A model generated the notes under the pieces. The model did no database searches. It worked only from the letters and a program-made list of their open reading frames with translations, and was not told the origin of the DNA. From NCBI GenBank assembly GCA_000720375.1, contig JOAA01000019.1, positions 248,001 to 312,000 on the forward strand: a stretch of DNA of 64,000 nucleotides, given 5' to 3'. The stretch's first letter is position 1, and each line of letters opens with the position of its first letter. The position numbers and the translations under genes were made by a program. This DNA comes from Rhodococcus rhodnii. Its GTDB lineage: Bacteria > Actinomycetota > Actinomycetes > Mycobacteriales > Pseudonocardiaceae. This document shows, piece by piece, positions 54,579-63,994 of the stretch.

Positions 54579-54677
54579 GTGGAGCTGATTTTCACCTCGC
54601 TGCTGGTCATCATGGCCCTGGCGACCTTGTGGTTCGCCGGCTATGTCGTCTATCGGCTGTACAGCGACAAGCGCTGA
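54579..54677 (+). CDS. 32-residue single-pass membrane microprotein
   Basis: GTG-started ORF beginning [21 protein letters not shown], one hydrophobic helix and a basic end. Its stop TGA overlaps the start ATG of the nitrobindin gene (TGATG), so translational coupling is expected. Too short for the length cutoff of usual gene callers. Function unknown. Confidence 0.6.
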   Translation: MELIFTSLLVIMALATLWFAGYVVYRLYSDKR

Positions 54678-55318
54678 TGAGCACGGACAACAGCGACACG
54701 GTGCCGGGTAGTGGCGACGCTGCCGTGCAGGCCGCGGCGGAGCGGGCGAAGCTGACCCGCCACCGCAACCTGCCCCAGTTCGACGACCTGCCGATTCCCG
54801 GGGACACCGCGAACCTGCGGGAAGGGCCGAACCTCAACGACGCCCTGCTGGCGCTGCTGCCGCTGGTCGGGGTGTGGCGTGGCGAGGGCGAAGTCGTCTA
54901 TCCCACATTGGATCAAACTCACAAGTTCGGCCAGCAGATCACGTTCGCCCACGACGGCAGGCCGTTCCTGTCCTACGAGGCCCGCGCCTGGCTGCTGGAC
55001 GACGACGGCAATGTGATCCGGCCGGCGGCTCGGGAAGTCGGCTGGTGGCGCGTGCAGGCCGACGACACGATCGAGCTGCTTCTCGCGCACGCCACCGGAA
55101 TCGTCGAGATCTTCTACGGCGAGCCGCGCACCCAGACCTCGTGGGAGCTGACCACGGATGCCGTCGTGCGGACCTCGTCGGCCAAGGAGGTCAACGGCGC
55201 CAAGCGGTTGTACGGCCTGGTCAACAACGGCGACCTCGCGTACGTCGAGGAACGCACGATGGTCGGCCAGGACCTCCAGCCGCACACTTCGGCTTACCTG
55301 ACACGCGTCGTCGGCTGA
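54677..55318 (+). CDS. Nitrobindin (FABP-like haem-binding beta-barrel)
   Basis: 213 residues. The GxWxGxGE motif ([13 protein letters not shown]) near residue 70 and the C-terminal histidine in [11 protein letters not shown], the expected haem ligand, place it in the nitrobindin/THAP4 family (mycobacterial Rv0813c). Thought to bind NO or isomerise peroxynitrite. ATG overlaps the microprotein stop. Upstream frames to 54494 are rejected. Confidence 0.88.
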   Translation: MSTDNSDTVPGSGDAAVQAAAERAKLTRHRNLPQFDDLPIPGDTANLREGPNLNDALLALLPLVGVWRGEGEVVYPTLDQTHKFGQQITFAHDGRPFLSYEARAWLLDDDGNVIRPAAREVGWWRVQADDTIELLLAHATGIVEIFYGEPRTQTSWELTTDAVVRTSSAKEVNGAKRLYGLVNNGDLAYVEERTMVGQDLQPHTSAYLTRVVG

Positions 55319-55320
55319 GC

Positions 55321-55932
55321 ATGCGCTTAAGGCGGTGCGGCGCGGACGCGATGCTCGTCGAAGTGGACTCACTGGACGAGGTCGACGCCGTGCGCTCCGC
55401 GCTGGCCGATGCGGACCTTCCTGGGCTCGTCGAGCTGGTTCCAGCCGCCAGGACCGTTCTGGCGGCTTTCGAGCCAGGGGCCGCAGGCTTGGCACGGCTA
55501 CGGCCGTTGCTCGACACCATTGATCTGACCAAACGCGCGGCGACCGAGCCGCGTGAGGTCGTGATCCCGGTGCACTACGACGGTCCTGACCTTGAGCTCG
55601 TCGCGTCGACGGCAGGCACTGATGTCGCCGGAGTCATCGAGCTGCACGCCGGCGCCGAGTACAGGGTGGCGTTCTCCGGATTCGCGCCCGGATTCGGTTA
55701 CCTGGTAGGGCTTCCTGAGGCTTTGCAGCAACCCAGGTTGGACAACCCGCGCAAGCGCGTCGAGCCCGGCTCGGTGGCGATCGCGGGCGAGTTCAGCGCC
55801 GTGTACCCGACCGCGTCGCCGGGCGGCTGGCGGTTGATCGGCCGTACCGACGTGACGTTGTTCGACTCACGCCGTGAGCCCGCTGCTTTGCTTGCGCCTG
55901 GGGACCTCGTGCGGTTCGAGGCCATCCGATGA
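55321..55932 (+). CDS. pxpB: 5-oxoprolinase subunit PxpB
   Basis: 203 residues of the KipI/PxpB family: HYDGPDLELVASTAG, FSGFAPGFGYLVGLP and the SPGGWRLIGRTD block. With PxpC and PxpA it hydrolyses 5-oxoproline using ATP. It starts 2 bases after nitrobindin and overlaps pxpC by 4. Confidence 0.92.
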   Translation: MRLRRCGADAMLVEVDSLDEVDAVRSALADADLPGLVELVPAARTVLAAFEPGAAGLARLRPLLDTIDLTKRAATEPREVVIPVHYDGPDLELVASTAGTDVAGVIELHAGAEYRVAFSGFAPGFGYLVGLPEALQQPRLDNPRKRVEPGSVAIAGEFSAVYPTASPGGWRLIGRTDVTLFDSRREPAALLAPGDLVRFEAIR

Positions 55933-56789
55933 GGGCGCTCACCGTGCTCGGCACCGGGCCGCTGGCGTTGGTCCAGGATCTTGGCAGGCCGGGGAACGCG
56001 CATCTGGGCGTGCCGCCATCGGGCGCGTTGGACCAGCCTTCGCTGCGGCTGGCGAACCGGCTCGTGGGCAATCCGGAATCGGCGGCGGGTGTCGAGTGTC
56101 TGCTCGGTGGATTGTCGGTGCGTGCCGAGGCGTCGTGCACGATCGCGGTGACTGGCCCGTCGGTGGGAGTCTCGGTGTCCGGCCACGCGGTCGGCTCACA
56201 CAATCCAGTGCACCTGTCGGCCGGTGACGAACTCACGATCGGCACTCCGGACGGCGGCTTGCGGTGCTATGTCGGCGTTTCCGGCGGCATAGAGGTGCCT
56301 GCCGAGCTGGGGTCGCGGGCGACCGATGTGTTGTCCGGAATCGGTCCTGACGCGTTGAAAAAGGGCGACGTGCTGCCGCTCGGCACGCCTGGCCTGCCTG
56401 TCGGGGTGGACGAGATCGCCCCCAGCCGACCGGCGGACGACCTTGTCATTCCGATCCTGCTTGGACCGCGCGACGACTGGTTTACCAAGCCGAGCGAACA
56501 GATCGCCGCGGGAGAGTGGAAGGTGTCCCCGGAGAGCAATCGCGTCGGGCTGCGTCTGATCGGCACGGTCCTGCGGCGCGACACCGCTTTCCGGGACGTG
56601 GAACTCCCTAGTGAGGGCCTCGTGACGGGCGCGATCCAGGTGCCGCCCAACGGTTTGCCCGTGATCTTCCTGGCCGACCACCCGACCACCGGCGGCTACC
56701 CGGTGATCGGGGTTGTGGCTACCGCGAGCCTGCCTTTGCTGGCACAGGCACGGCCAGGTGTACGAATCCGCTTCCGCCCAACGGCGTAG
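55929..56789 (+). CDS. pxpC: 5-oxoprolinase subunit PxpC
   Basis: 286 residues of the KipA/biotin-dependent carboxyltransferase-like family. Diagnostic segments VQDLGRPGNAHLGVPPSGALD and DHPTTGGYPVIGVV are present. Partner of PxpB. No pxpA (LamB/YcsF) gene is adjacent. Confidence 0.92.
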   Translation: MRALTVLGTGPLALVQDLGRPGNAHLGVPPSGALDQPSLRLANRLVGNPESAAGVECLLGGLSVRAEASCTIAVTGPSVGVSVSGHAVGSHNPVHLSAGDELTIGTPDGGLRCYVGVSGGIEVPAELGSRATDVLSGIGPDALKKGDVLPLGTPGLPVGVDEIAPSRPADDLVIPILLGPRDDWFTKPSEQIAAGEWKVSPESNRVGLRLIGTVLRRDTAFRDVELPSEGLVTGAIQVPPNGLPVIFLADHPTTGGYPVIGVVATASLPLLAQARPGVRIRFRPTA

Positions 56790-56852
56790 TACGCGTTTCA
56801 GCATGCAGAACAACTGAGGTGGCCCGTTGTGCGCCGGGTCACAGCGCCGCAC

Positions 56853-56868
56853 TCTGGTCTAGACCACT
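56853..56868. promoter_or_regulatory. DasR-type operator (dre) before chitinase
   Basis: TCTGGTCTAGACCACT contains the palindrome TGGTCTAGACCA, matching the dre consensus A(G/C)TGGTCTAGACCA(G/C)T except at its first position. It ends 32 bases before the chitinase ATG. Implies GlcNAc-6-P-dependent derepression by DasR. Confidence 0.85.
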
Positions 56869-56900
56869 GTGTGGATTTTCACGGCGTGAGGAACCCTGCC

Positions 56901-59162
56901 ATGTCACAAAAACCTCGCTCCACCACAACCCGCTTGATCACGGCCCTTGCCGCGGCCGTGCTGGCGATCGCGGGCGCAGTCTCGCTAAGCGCACCAGCAC
57001 ACGCGGCCGGCAGTCTGAGAGCGGCGTTCTCCTTGTCCGGCAACGTAGGCACGTACACCGTCACCAACGCGGGCACAGCCACGGTGACCGGGTGGGCGAT
57101 CACCTTCGAAGTGCCCGCGGGCGTCACCGCGAGCACAGGTGAGAACGGAACCGTGTCACAAAACGGCACTTCCGTGACCATCACACCGGCGTACTACATC
57201 AATTCGCTGGCGCCAGGCCGTTCCACGTACCCCTACAACCCGACCGTCCGCTTCAGCACGGCCACAACCCCCACGAGCTGCCGGATCGACGACGGCAACT
57301 GTGACGGCTCAGCGGACACGCCCCCTGGCGTGCCGACCAACGTACGCGCGACAGTGAAGACAACCCGGACCATCACGTTGGCGTGGAACGCTTCCACTGC
57401 GGGATCGCTCCCAGTCGTCGGCTACGAGGTGTATCGCGGCACCACTCTCGTCGCGTCTCCGACGACCACGACTGCTTCGATCAGCGGACTCACCCCGAAC
57501 ACCGATTACAGCTTCACAGTCGTGGCGTTGGACCGTAAGGGAACCAAGTCTCCCGCCAGCGCTCCTGTGACCGTTCGTACGAACAATCCAAGCGACGACA
57601 CCCAGGCGCCAACCGTGCCTGGCAACTTCCGCTCAACTGGTACGGATTCCGGCAGCGTTTCGTTGGCATGGAATGCGTCCACCGACAACACCGGCGTTGT
57701 GGCATATGACGTCTACAACGGCGTGACGCTGGCGATGACCGTGACCGGCACCACCGCCAGGGTGACCGGTCTCGCACCGTCCACAAGGTACACGTTCACG
57801 GTTCGCGCCCGAGACGGCTACGACAACGCTTCAGCCGCGAGCGCTGCTGTAACGGTGTCCACTTCGGACATTGTGTCGGGCTACGCGAAGGTCGCCTACT
57901 TCGTGCAGTGGGGCATCTACGGCAGGCAGTACTTCGTCCGCAACCTGCACACCTCAGGCGCGGCAGGCAAACTCACCCACCTGCTGTACGCGTTCCAGAA
58001 CATCGACCCGGTCAACCTGACCTGTCTGTCCGGTGTCACCAAGGCGACGTCGTCTAACCCACAAGACCCCAACCAGGGCGACGGCGCGGGCGATGCCGAG
58101 GCCGACTACAGCCGTCCGTTCGCCGCGTCGCAGTCGGTCGACGGCGTCGGCGACACCGGCTGGGAAACGTTGCGCGGCAACTTCAACCAGCTCAAGAAGC
58201 TCAAGAAGCTGTATCCCAACCTGAAGATCCTGGTCTCGTTGGGCGGCTGGACGTATTCGAAGTACTTCTCGGACGTGGCGGCCACGGACGCCTCGCGCAA
58301 GAAGTTCGTCGCATCATGTGTCGACACATGGCTCAAGGGCAACATCAAGCCCTATGGCGGCGCAGGCGGCCCAGGCACGGCGGCCGGGATCTTCGACGGC
58401 ATCGACATCGACTGGGAATGGCCGGGCAGCCCGGACGGTCACGCCGGAAACCACTGGAGCCCCAACGACAAGAACAACCTGACGGCACTACTGGCCGAGT
58501 TCCGTGCGCAGATGGACGCCTATGGCGCGACTACGGGCAAACGCTACGAACTGCAGGCCTTCACCCCGGCCGACCCTGCCAAGGTGCAAGCCGGTTGGGA
58601 CGTCAGCAAGATCTTCCAGTACCTCGACGTGGCCAACGTGCAGGGCTACGACTTCCACGGCTCCGGCAGCGACAACTCATGGGAGCCCAACCGCACCGGT
58701 CACCAGGGCAACCTGTACGTCGACGCGGACGACCCGTACCCGTTCAAGTTCAGCGCCGAATCTGCGATCAATGCGTACACCAACGCAGGCGTGAATCCAC
58801 GCAAGCTGACGCTCGGCCTCGCTTTCTATGGCCGCGGTTGGCAAGGCGTGGCGAACGGCGGCAAGAACGGCGAATGGCAAAGCGCTAACGGCGCGGCGCC
58901 GGGGCAATTCCCCGAGGAGGCTGGAACTCGGGGTTATGGCAACTTGGTCGCGAGCGTTCCGGGTTGCACGGTGTATCACGACGAAGCCGCCGTGGCGACT
59001 TCTTGTTACACCGGCAGCCAATGGTGGACGTTCGATGACGTTTGGTCCATCCAACGCAAGACCGCGTGGATCAAACAACGCGGACTTCTCGGCGCGATGG
59101 CGTGGGAGATGTCCGGCGACCCAGGCCTGCTGATGAACGCGGTCGACACCGGCCTGCGCTGA
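56901..59162 (+). CDS. Secreted GH18 chitinase with CBM2-like and two FN3 domains
   Basis: 753 residues. Signal peptide ending PAHAAGS; residues about 36-130 are a CBM2-like beta sandwich; two fibronectin III modules at about 135-225 and 232-318; GH18 catalytic barrel from about 325, with catalytic motif DGIDIDWEWP (acid Glu near 506) and the substrate-binding YDFHG segment. Cuts chitin outside the cell. The adjacent dre site places it under DasR. Confidence 0.95.
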   Translation: MSQKPRSTTTRLITALAAAVLAIAGAVSLSAPAHAAGSLRAAFSLSGNVGTYTVTNAGTATVTGWAITFEVPAGVTASTGENGTVSQNGTSVTITPAYYINSLAPGRSTYPYNPTVRFSTATTPTSCRIDDGNCDGSADTPPGVPTNVRATVKTTRTITLAWNASTAGSLPVVGYEVYRGTTLVASPTTTTASISGLTPNTDYSFTVVALDRKGTKSPASAPVTVRTNNPSDDTQAPTVPGNFRSTGTDSGSVSLAWNASTDNTGVVAYDVYNGVTLAMTVTGTTARVTGLAPSTRYTFTVRARDGYDNASAASAAVTVSTSDIVSGYAKVAYFVQWGIYGRQYFVRNLHTSGAAGKLTHLLYAFQNIDPVNLTCLSGVTKATSSNPQDPNQGDGAGDAEADYSRPFAASQSVDGVGDTGWETLRGNFNQLKKLKKLYPNLKILVSLGGWTYSKYFSDVAATDASRKKFVASCVDTWLKGNIKPYGGAGGPGTAAGIFDGIDIDWEWPGSPDGHAGNHWSPNDKNNLTALLAEFRAQMDAYGATTGKRYELQAFTPADPAKVQAGWDVSKIFQYLDVANVQGYDFHGSGSDNSWEPNRTGHQGNLYVDADDPYPFKFSAESAINAYTNAGVNPRKLTLGLAFYGRGWQGVANGGKNGEWQSANGAAPGQFPEEAGTRGYGNLVASVPGCTVYHDEAAVATSCYTGSQWWTFDDVWSIQRKTAWIKQRGLLGAMAWEMSGDPGLLMNAVDTGLR

Positions 59163-59169
59163 TAAAAGC

Positions 59170-59215
59170 TCGTGAGTGTTTTGGCCGGTTCTAACCGGCC
59201 AAAACACTCACGAGG
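59170..59215. terminator. Perfect 20-bp hairpin terminator
   Basis: A 20-bp stem without mismatch and a 6-base TTCTAA loop, followed by GGGGTTTTT. Lies between convergent chitinase and aminotransferase genes. Confidence 0.93.
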
Positions 59216-59224
59216 GGTTTTTCA

Positions 59225-60067
59225 TCAGTACTCGGAGTCGTAGAGGCGGGTCAGCTCGCCGTGCACCGACGTGCTGTCGGGCAACGGGGTGCCGTCGAGC
59301 GTGTGCAGGCGGGTGATCTTGCGAACGCTGGAAGCGAAGAAAAGCCCGTCCGCCTCCACCAGCTCCGAAACCCGCACAGGCTCGGTCTTCACCGACCAGC
59401 CCTCACGCTCCGCGGCCCGGAAAAGAGCGGCCTGGGTCGTCCCGGGAAGAATGCCGAGAGTCGCCGGCGGCGTCCGGAGCGTCTTGCCGTAAACAGCGAC
59501 CAAGGTCGAGGTCGGGCCTTCGAGGACGAGGCCGTCCGGGGTTGTGAAGATGACCTCCTCGGCTCCACGGCGGGCGGCCTCACGCAGGCCGGCCATGTTC
59601 ACGGCGTACGACAGCGTCTTCGCGCCAAGCAGCAGCCAGGGTGCGCGTTGGGCGACGTCCGAGTCGAAACCTCGGTCGAGGGTGATGGCCGCGATGCCGG
59701 ACACGCGCTGGCGCTTCACCGTCTCGCTGATCTCCAGGCCGAGGGCGAAGCCGGTCGGCGTGCCGTCGCCACCTTCTATGCCTCGGGTGTACACCCATTT
59801 GAGTGCGATCTCCGAGCCGCCGGTCCAGTTGTCAAGCACTGCCTGGGTCGCGCGGTCGAAGTCCGCTCGGGAGGGCTCGGGCATGTCGAGCATCGCCGCC
59901 GAGCGGACCAGACGGTCGAAGTGCGGCCCCAGCTCACGGGGTTTTCCGTCCACCACCAGCACGGTCTCGAATATCCCGTCGCCGCGCATCAGGCCTAGGT
60001 CGTCGACGCGGATCAGCGGCTGGGTCGGGTCGGCGATGGTTCCGTCGAGAAGCGCAAGTACTGGCAT
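59225..60067 (-). CDS. Class IV aminotransferase / aminodeoxychorismate lyase-like
   Basis: 280 residues from ATG 60067; a longer frame is antisense to the Fur gene. PLP fold-type IV pattern: DDLGLMRGDGIFETVLV at the start, catalytic lysine in LLLGAKTLSYA, and SSVRKITRLHTLDGTPL at the end. Reaction is either 4-amino-4-deoxychorismate lyase (folate) or branched/D-amino acid transamination. Divergent from a Fur-family gene; equivalent of Rv0812. Confidence 0.88.
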   Translation of the reverse strand: MPVLALLDGTIADPTQPLIRVDDLGLMRGDGIFETVLVVDGKPRELGPHFDRLVRSAAMLDMPEPSRADFDRATQAVLDNWTGGSEIALKWVYTRGIEGGDGTPTGFALGLEISETVKRQRVSGIAAITLDRGFDSDVAQRAPWLLLGAKTLSYAVNMAGLREAARRGAEEVIFTTPDGLVLEGPTSTLVAVYGKTLRTPPATLGILPGTTQAALFRAAEREGWSVKTEPVRVSELVEADGLFFASSVRKITRLHTLDGTPLPDSTSVHGELTRLYDSEY

Positions 60068-60100
60068 GAGGGTCAACGTACTCCCGCATATATTGGGTAC

Positions 60101-60541
60101 GTGGAGACGACTCGTAAAGAACGGGCGGCGCTCAAGTCCACGCTGCATGAACGCGGCATGCGGATGACGCCGCAGCGTCAACTCGTGCTCGACGCAGTCA
60201 TGGCGTTGGAGCACTCCACACCGGAACAGGTGTGCAAACGCGTCCAGCAGACGACTCCGACGGTCAACATCACGACCATCTACCGGACGCTTGACCTGCT
60301 GGAACAGCTCGGGTTGGTGCGCCACGCACACATCGGGCACGGCGCGCCGACGTACTCGGCGCGCGACCACGAGCATGTCCACCTTGTCTGCCACCAGTGC
60401 AGCGACGTGCAGGAAGTGCCGAACGAGATGCTCGACCACCTCGCGGGAACACTGCGCGACGAGTACGGGTTCAGTCTTGATGCCAGTCATGTCGCGTTGT
60501 CCGGCACATGCCGGAACTGCATCAACGGGGAGAGCAAGTGA
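60101..60541 (+). CDS. Fur-family metalloregulator
   Basis: 146 residues. Winged helix with MRMTPQRQLVLDAV and TPTVNITTIYRTLDLLEQL; metal ligands in EHVHLVCHQCSDVQE and CRNC (structural zinc). Fur, Zur and Nur cannot be separated by eye. Its last bases overlap the ygfZ start (GTGA). A GTACTCCC-GCATATAT-TGGGTAC-type imperfect palindrome precedes the gene. Confidence 0.92.
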   Translation: METTRKERAALKSTLHERGMRMTPQRQLVLDAVMALEHSTPEQVCKRVQQTTPTVNITTIYRTLDLLEQLGLVRHAHIGHGAPTYSARDHEHVHLVCHQCSDVQEVPNEMLDHLAGTLRDEYGFSLDASHVALSGTCRNCINGESK

Positions 60542-61605
60542 CGCTGCCGGGAGCCGTGCCACCGCCCGAGGACAACCCGGACCAGGGCATCGCCTGGCAT
60601 TACGGCGACCCTTTCGGTGAGCAACGGGCTGCTGCACGCACGGTGGCGGTGGTGGACCGCTCGAACCGGGAGATCATCGCGGTCCCCGGCGACGACCGGC
60701 TGAGCTGGCTGCACCTGATGATCTCGCAGCACGTCAGCGACCTGCCGGAGAACACCGGCACCGAGGCGCTCGTGCTGGACAGTCAGGGCCGTGTGAACGC
60801 GCACATGGTGCTCGCGCACCGTGACGGCACGGTCTGGATGGACACCGAGCCAGGTGCGAAGGCCACTGGCGCACGTGGCGACGAGCAGAAGTTGCTCGAC
60901 TACCTCGAGGCCATGAAGTTCTGGTCCAAAGTTGAGCCTCGGGACGCGACCGCGGAGATCGCTCTGTTGTCGTTGATCGGCCCCGACGCAGGCCAGACGC
61001 TCGAGGCCGTCGGCCTGAGCACGCCGACGGACACCTACGGCGTCGACGGGATCGTCCGCCGGATGCCGGGCAACACCTTCGATTTGCTCGTTCCCCGCGA
61101 CGAACTGACCACTTGGTGGTCGAAGCTCACGGAGGCGGGCGCGCGTCCGATGGGCAGCTGGGGTTACGAAGCCCTTCGCGTCGAGGCGCTGCGGCCCCGG
61201 TTGGGCGTGGACACCGACGAGAAGACGATTCCGCACGAGGTGAACTGGGTTCCGTCGGCCGCACACGTGGCCAAGGGCTGCTACCGCGGTCAGGAGACTG
61301 TGTCCAAAGTGCACAATATCGGCCGCCCACCGCGCCGGATGTTGCTGCTGCACCTGGACGGCTCCGCGGATTCACTGCCGGAGACCGGTGACCCGGTGAA
61401 TGTGGGCGAGCGGACCGTAGGCCGGGTTGGCACGGTCGTGCAGCACCACGAGCTCGGTCCGATCGCGTTGGCGTTGATCAAGCGGTCCATCGGCCCGGAG
61501 GCCGAACTGAGCGTGGGCGGTGTGGCCGCGTCGATCGATCCGGACTCAATCCCGGCCGACACCCCTGGTCTTGGCCGCGAGGCCGTCAAACGTCTGCACG
61601 GCTAA
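60538..61605 (+). CDS. YgfZ/GcvT-like folate-binding protein
   Basis: 355 residues. The signature KGCYRGQETVSKV near residue 245 (K-G-C-Y-x-G-Q-E) is diagnostic; N-terminal GcvT-like domain. YgfZ proteins support Fe-S cluster enzyme repair with tetrahydrofolate. Coupled to the Fur-family gene, which fits metal homeostasis. Overlaps a convergent methyltransferase gene by 60 bases. Confidence 0.92.
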   Translation: MTLPGAVPPPEDNPDQGIAWHYGDPFGEQRAAARTVAVVDRSNREIIAVPGDDRLSWLHLMISQHVSDLPENTGTEALVLDSQGRVNAHMVLAHRDGTVWMDTEPGAKATGARGDEQKLLDYLEAMKFWSKVEPRDATAEIALLSLIGPDAGQTLEAVGLSTPTDTYGVDGIVRRMPGNTFDLLVPRDELTTWWSKLTEAGARPMGSWGYEALRVEALRPRLGVDTDEKTIPHEVNWVPSAAHVAKGCYRGQETVSKVHNIGRPPRRMLLLHLDGSADSLPETGDPVNVGERTVGRVGTVVQHHELGPIALALIKRSIGPEAELSVGGVAASIDPDSIPADTPGLGREAVKRLHG

Positions 61606-62172
61606 CGGCCTTCGGCACACGTAGATCCTGGCTGGTGGCATGTTGCGCCAGATGGTGTGGCTGATGATCACCTCGTCGAACACCGCGTGCAGCAGCCTGT
61701 GAAAGCTGCGGGCGCCTGCCAGGGCGCCCGCGTGCCGGTAGGCGAACGTGGTGAAGGCCCCGTCGGGCGTGAGGATGGCCGCCACCTGGTCGAGGATCCG
61801 CCGCTGGAGTTCGGGCTGGAACAGCGACCATGGCAGGCCGCTGACCACCGCGTCCGCCCGGACTCCCAGGTCGGTCAGATTGGCCGCGTCGCCGTGCACC
61901 ACGTCGACCCCTGGGTGTGCCGCGGCCAAAAAGTCGATCATCGCCTGGTCGATCTCGACGGCGATGTGCCGTCCGGTCGCGGGCAGCCTGCGTTGGATCG
62001 CCGCCGTGACCGAGCCCGTGCCGGGGCCGAGCTCGACGACCATCGGTGAGCCGGTGGTCGGGGTGATGGCCGCGAGCAGGTCGGCGAGGCCTGGTGAGCT
62101 GGGGGCGACGGCGCCGATCACGCCGGGCCTGCGCATCGCGGCGGCGAAGAAGGTCTGGAACTCCGAGGTCAT
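61546..62172 (-). CDS. SAM-dependent methyltransferase (PmtA-like)
   Basis: 208 residues from ATG 62172. Motif I VVELGPGTGSVTAAI, acidic motif VEIDQAMID, and motif IV VVSGLPWSLF. This GxGxG plus SGLPW pattern resembles phospholipid N-methyltransferases and rRNA adenine dimethylase relatives. Divergent from a histidine kinase. Confidence 0.82.
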   Translation of the reverse strand: MTSEFQTFFAAAMRRPGVIGAVAPSSPGLADLLAAITPTTGSPMVVELGPGTGSVTAAIQRRLPATGRHIAVEIDQAMIDFLAAAHPGVDVVHGDAANLTDLGVRADAVVSGLPWSLFQPELQRRILDQVAAILTPDGAFTTFAYRHAGALAGARSFHRLLHAVFDEVIISHTIWRNMPPARIYVCRRPLAVQTFDGLAAKTRGVGRD

Positions 62173-62279
62173 GCCGCCACGGTCGGCTCGATCAAGGAAC
62201 AAAACCTCGGCCACGCAGCCGGACCGCCTCCTACCTGGGGAGGAAGCGTCTCTCAGCCTTGCGGCCGTACGGTCGGACA

Positions 62280-63359
62280 GTGCGACGTGAACTGCTCGGC
62301 CGGTGGATCCTGCCGATCCGGCTGGTCCCGCTGGCTCTCGGGTTCGGCTACATGCTGCTCCTGCACGGCTCGTTGCAACCGACGCCGGCGGGCTGGACGG
62401 CGACCATCTGCTCGACCCTGCTGATCACCATCCAGGGCCGCTGGCCACTGGTCGCCACCCTGCTGCTGTCCGTTCTGGTGTTCGGGTTCCAGTCCGTTCA
62501 GCTCGGGCAGGGCGTGGCGACGATGGCGAGCCTGTTCGCGCTTGGTGAGTTGTCTTGGCGGCGCGGAGGCTGGCAGATGTGGCTTGGCGCCACGGCGGTG
62601 CTGCTCGCCGGCATGTTCCGGCCGAACATCGACGGCGTGGTGCCCGAGATCTTCGCGGCGGTGGTCATCACTGCCCTGCCCGTACTGCTGGGTATGCATC
62701 TGCGGTCGGTCCAGGAGATCGCCTGGCAGGCCAAGGAACTCTCGGCGTCCGAGGCCCAAGCCGCACGCGCCGAGGAGCGCACGGCCATCGCGCGCGAGCT
62801 GCACGACCTGGTCGCACACCACGTCGCCTCGATGGTCCTGCGGATCGGTGTGGCACGGCACGTGCTGAAGACCGACCCGAAGGTCGCGGAGATCCTCGAC
62901 GAGGTGCACAAGTCCGGGACGGCGGCGATGACCGACCTGAAGACGCTGGTCAGCGTGCTGCGCTCAAGTGAGCCGCTGGAGGCGACGGACCTGGTGAACT
63001 CGCTGAACGCGGCCGTGGAACGGGTCGCGGCCGCCGGACCCGACGTGCGGGCCGAGATCGACCCGAAGGTCGGGGACGTGGACGCCGTCGTGCGCCTCGC
63101 GGTGCTCCGAGTCGTCCAAGAAGGACTGACCAACGTACTCAAACACGCTGGCCCAAAAGCAAAGGTCTCGTTGCGGATCACCCGGGAGGACCACGCGGTC
63201 GACGTGATGCTCAGAGACGACGCACCGAACCCACCGCAAGCCGCCGAACCGGGTCACGGCCTGATCGGGATGCGTGAGCGCGTGGAACTGGTCGGTGGAA
63301 AGCTGGTGACCGGCCCGGTCGGCACGGGTTGGCGAGTGCACGCGTGGTTGCCGGCATGA
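62280..63359 (+). CDS. NarL-type sensor histidine kinase
   Basis: 359 residues from GTG 62280. Five or so transmembrane segments in the first 150 residues, then HisKA_3 box AIARELHDLVAHHVASMVL and ATPase domain ending GHGLIGMRERVELVGG. Coupled by ATGA overlap to the response regulator. Upstream frame to 62094 is antisense to the methyltransferase and rejected. Confidence 0.92.
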   Translation: MRRELLGRWILPIRLVPLALGFGYMLLLHGSLQPTPAGWTATICSTLLITIQGRWPLVATLLLSVLVFGFQSVQLGQGVATMASLFALGELSWRRGGWQMWLGATAVLLAGMFRPNIDGVVPEIFAAVVITALPVLLGMHLRSVQEIAWQAKELSASEAQAARAEERTAIARELHDLVAHHVASMVLRIGVARHVLKTDPKVAEILDEVHKSGTAAMTDLKTLVSVLRSSEPLEATDLVNSLNAAVERVAAAGPDVRAEIDPKVGDVDAVVRLAVLRVVQEGLTNVLKHAGPKAKVSLRITREDHAVDVMLRDDAPNPPQAAEPGHGLIGMRERVELVGGKLVTGPVGTGWRVHAWLPA

Positions 63360-63994
63360 TCCGCGTACTGCTGGTGGACGACCAAGTGCTTGTTCGAGCT
63401 GGCCTGCGCATGCTCTGTGAGTCCACAGAGGACGTCGTGGTGGCCGGTGAAGCCGGGAACGGCAGGGAAGCCGTCACGTTGGCCGAACAACATCTGCCGG
63501 ACGTGGTCCTGATGGACCTGCGCATGCCAGGAATGGACGGGATCACGGCGACCAGAAGGATCTTGGACATCCGGCCGTCCACCAACGTTCTCGTGCTCAC
63601 CACGTTCGACGACGACGATCATGTTTACCCAGCGCTGACCGCCGGCGCCTGCGGATTCCTGGCCAAGGACATCGCGCCGCCGGAACTGCTTGACGGAATC
63701 CGCAAGGCCGCGTCCGGGGAGAGCCCCTTCAGCCCGGCTGTGTTGCGTCGGCTGGTCGACCGCGCGATGACGGCCAACCAGCCGGGCCCGCAACCCCCTG
63801 ATCTGACGGGCAGGGAACGTGAAGTGCTCGCCTTGCTCGGCGCCGGGATGTCCAACGCCGAGATCGGCGAGCGCTTGCACGTGGGTGTCACCACGGTGAA
63901 GACCCATGTGGCGAACATGATGACGAAAACCGGGTGTGACAACCGGGTCCGGCTCGCCGTCCTGGCCGTTCGCCTCGGGCTCGTCCCAGCGTGA
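63356..63994 (+). CDS. NarL/LuxR-family response regulator
   Basis: 212 residues. Receiver LLVDDQVLVRAG with phospho-acceptor DVVLMDLRMPGMDG; HTH LTGREREVLALLGAGMSNAE. Partner of the overlapping kinase. The stop lies seven bases before the window end. Confidence 0.94.
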   Translation: MIRVLLVDDQVLVRAGLRMLCESTEDVVVAGEAGNGREAVTLAEQHLPDVVLMDLRMPGMDGITATRRILDIRPSTNVLVLTTFDDDDHVYPALTAGACGFLAKDIAPPELLDGIRKAASGESPFSPAVLRRLVDRAMTANQPGPQPPDLTGREREVLALLGAGMSNAEIGERLHVGVTTVKTHVANMMTKTGCDNRVRLAVLAVRLGLVPA

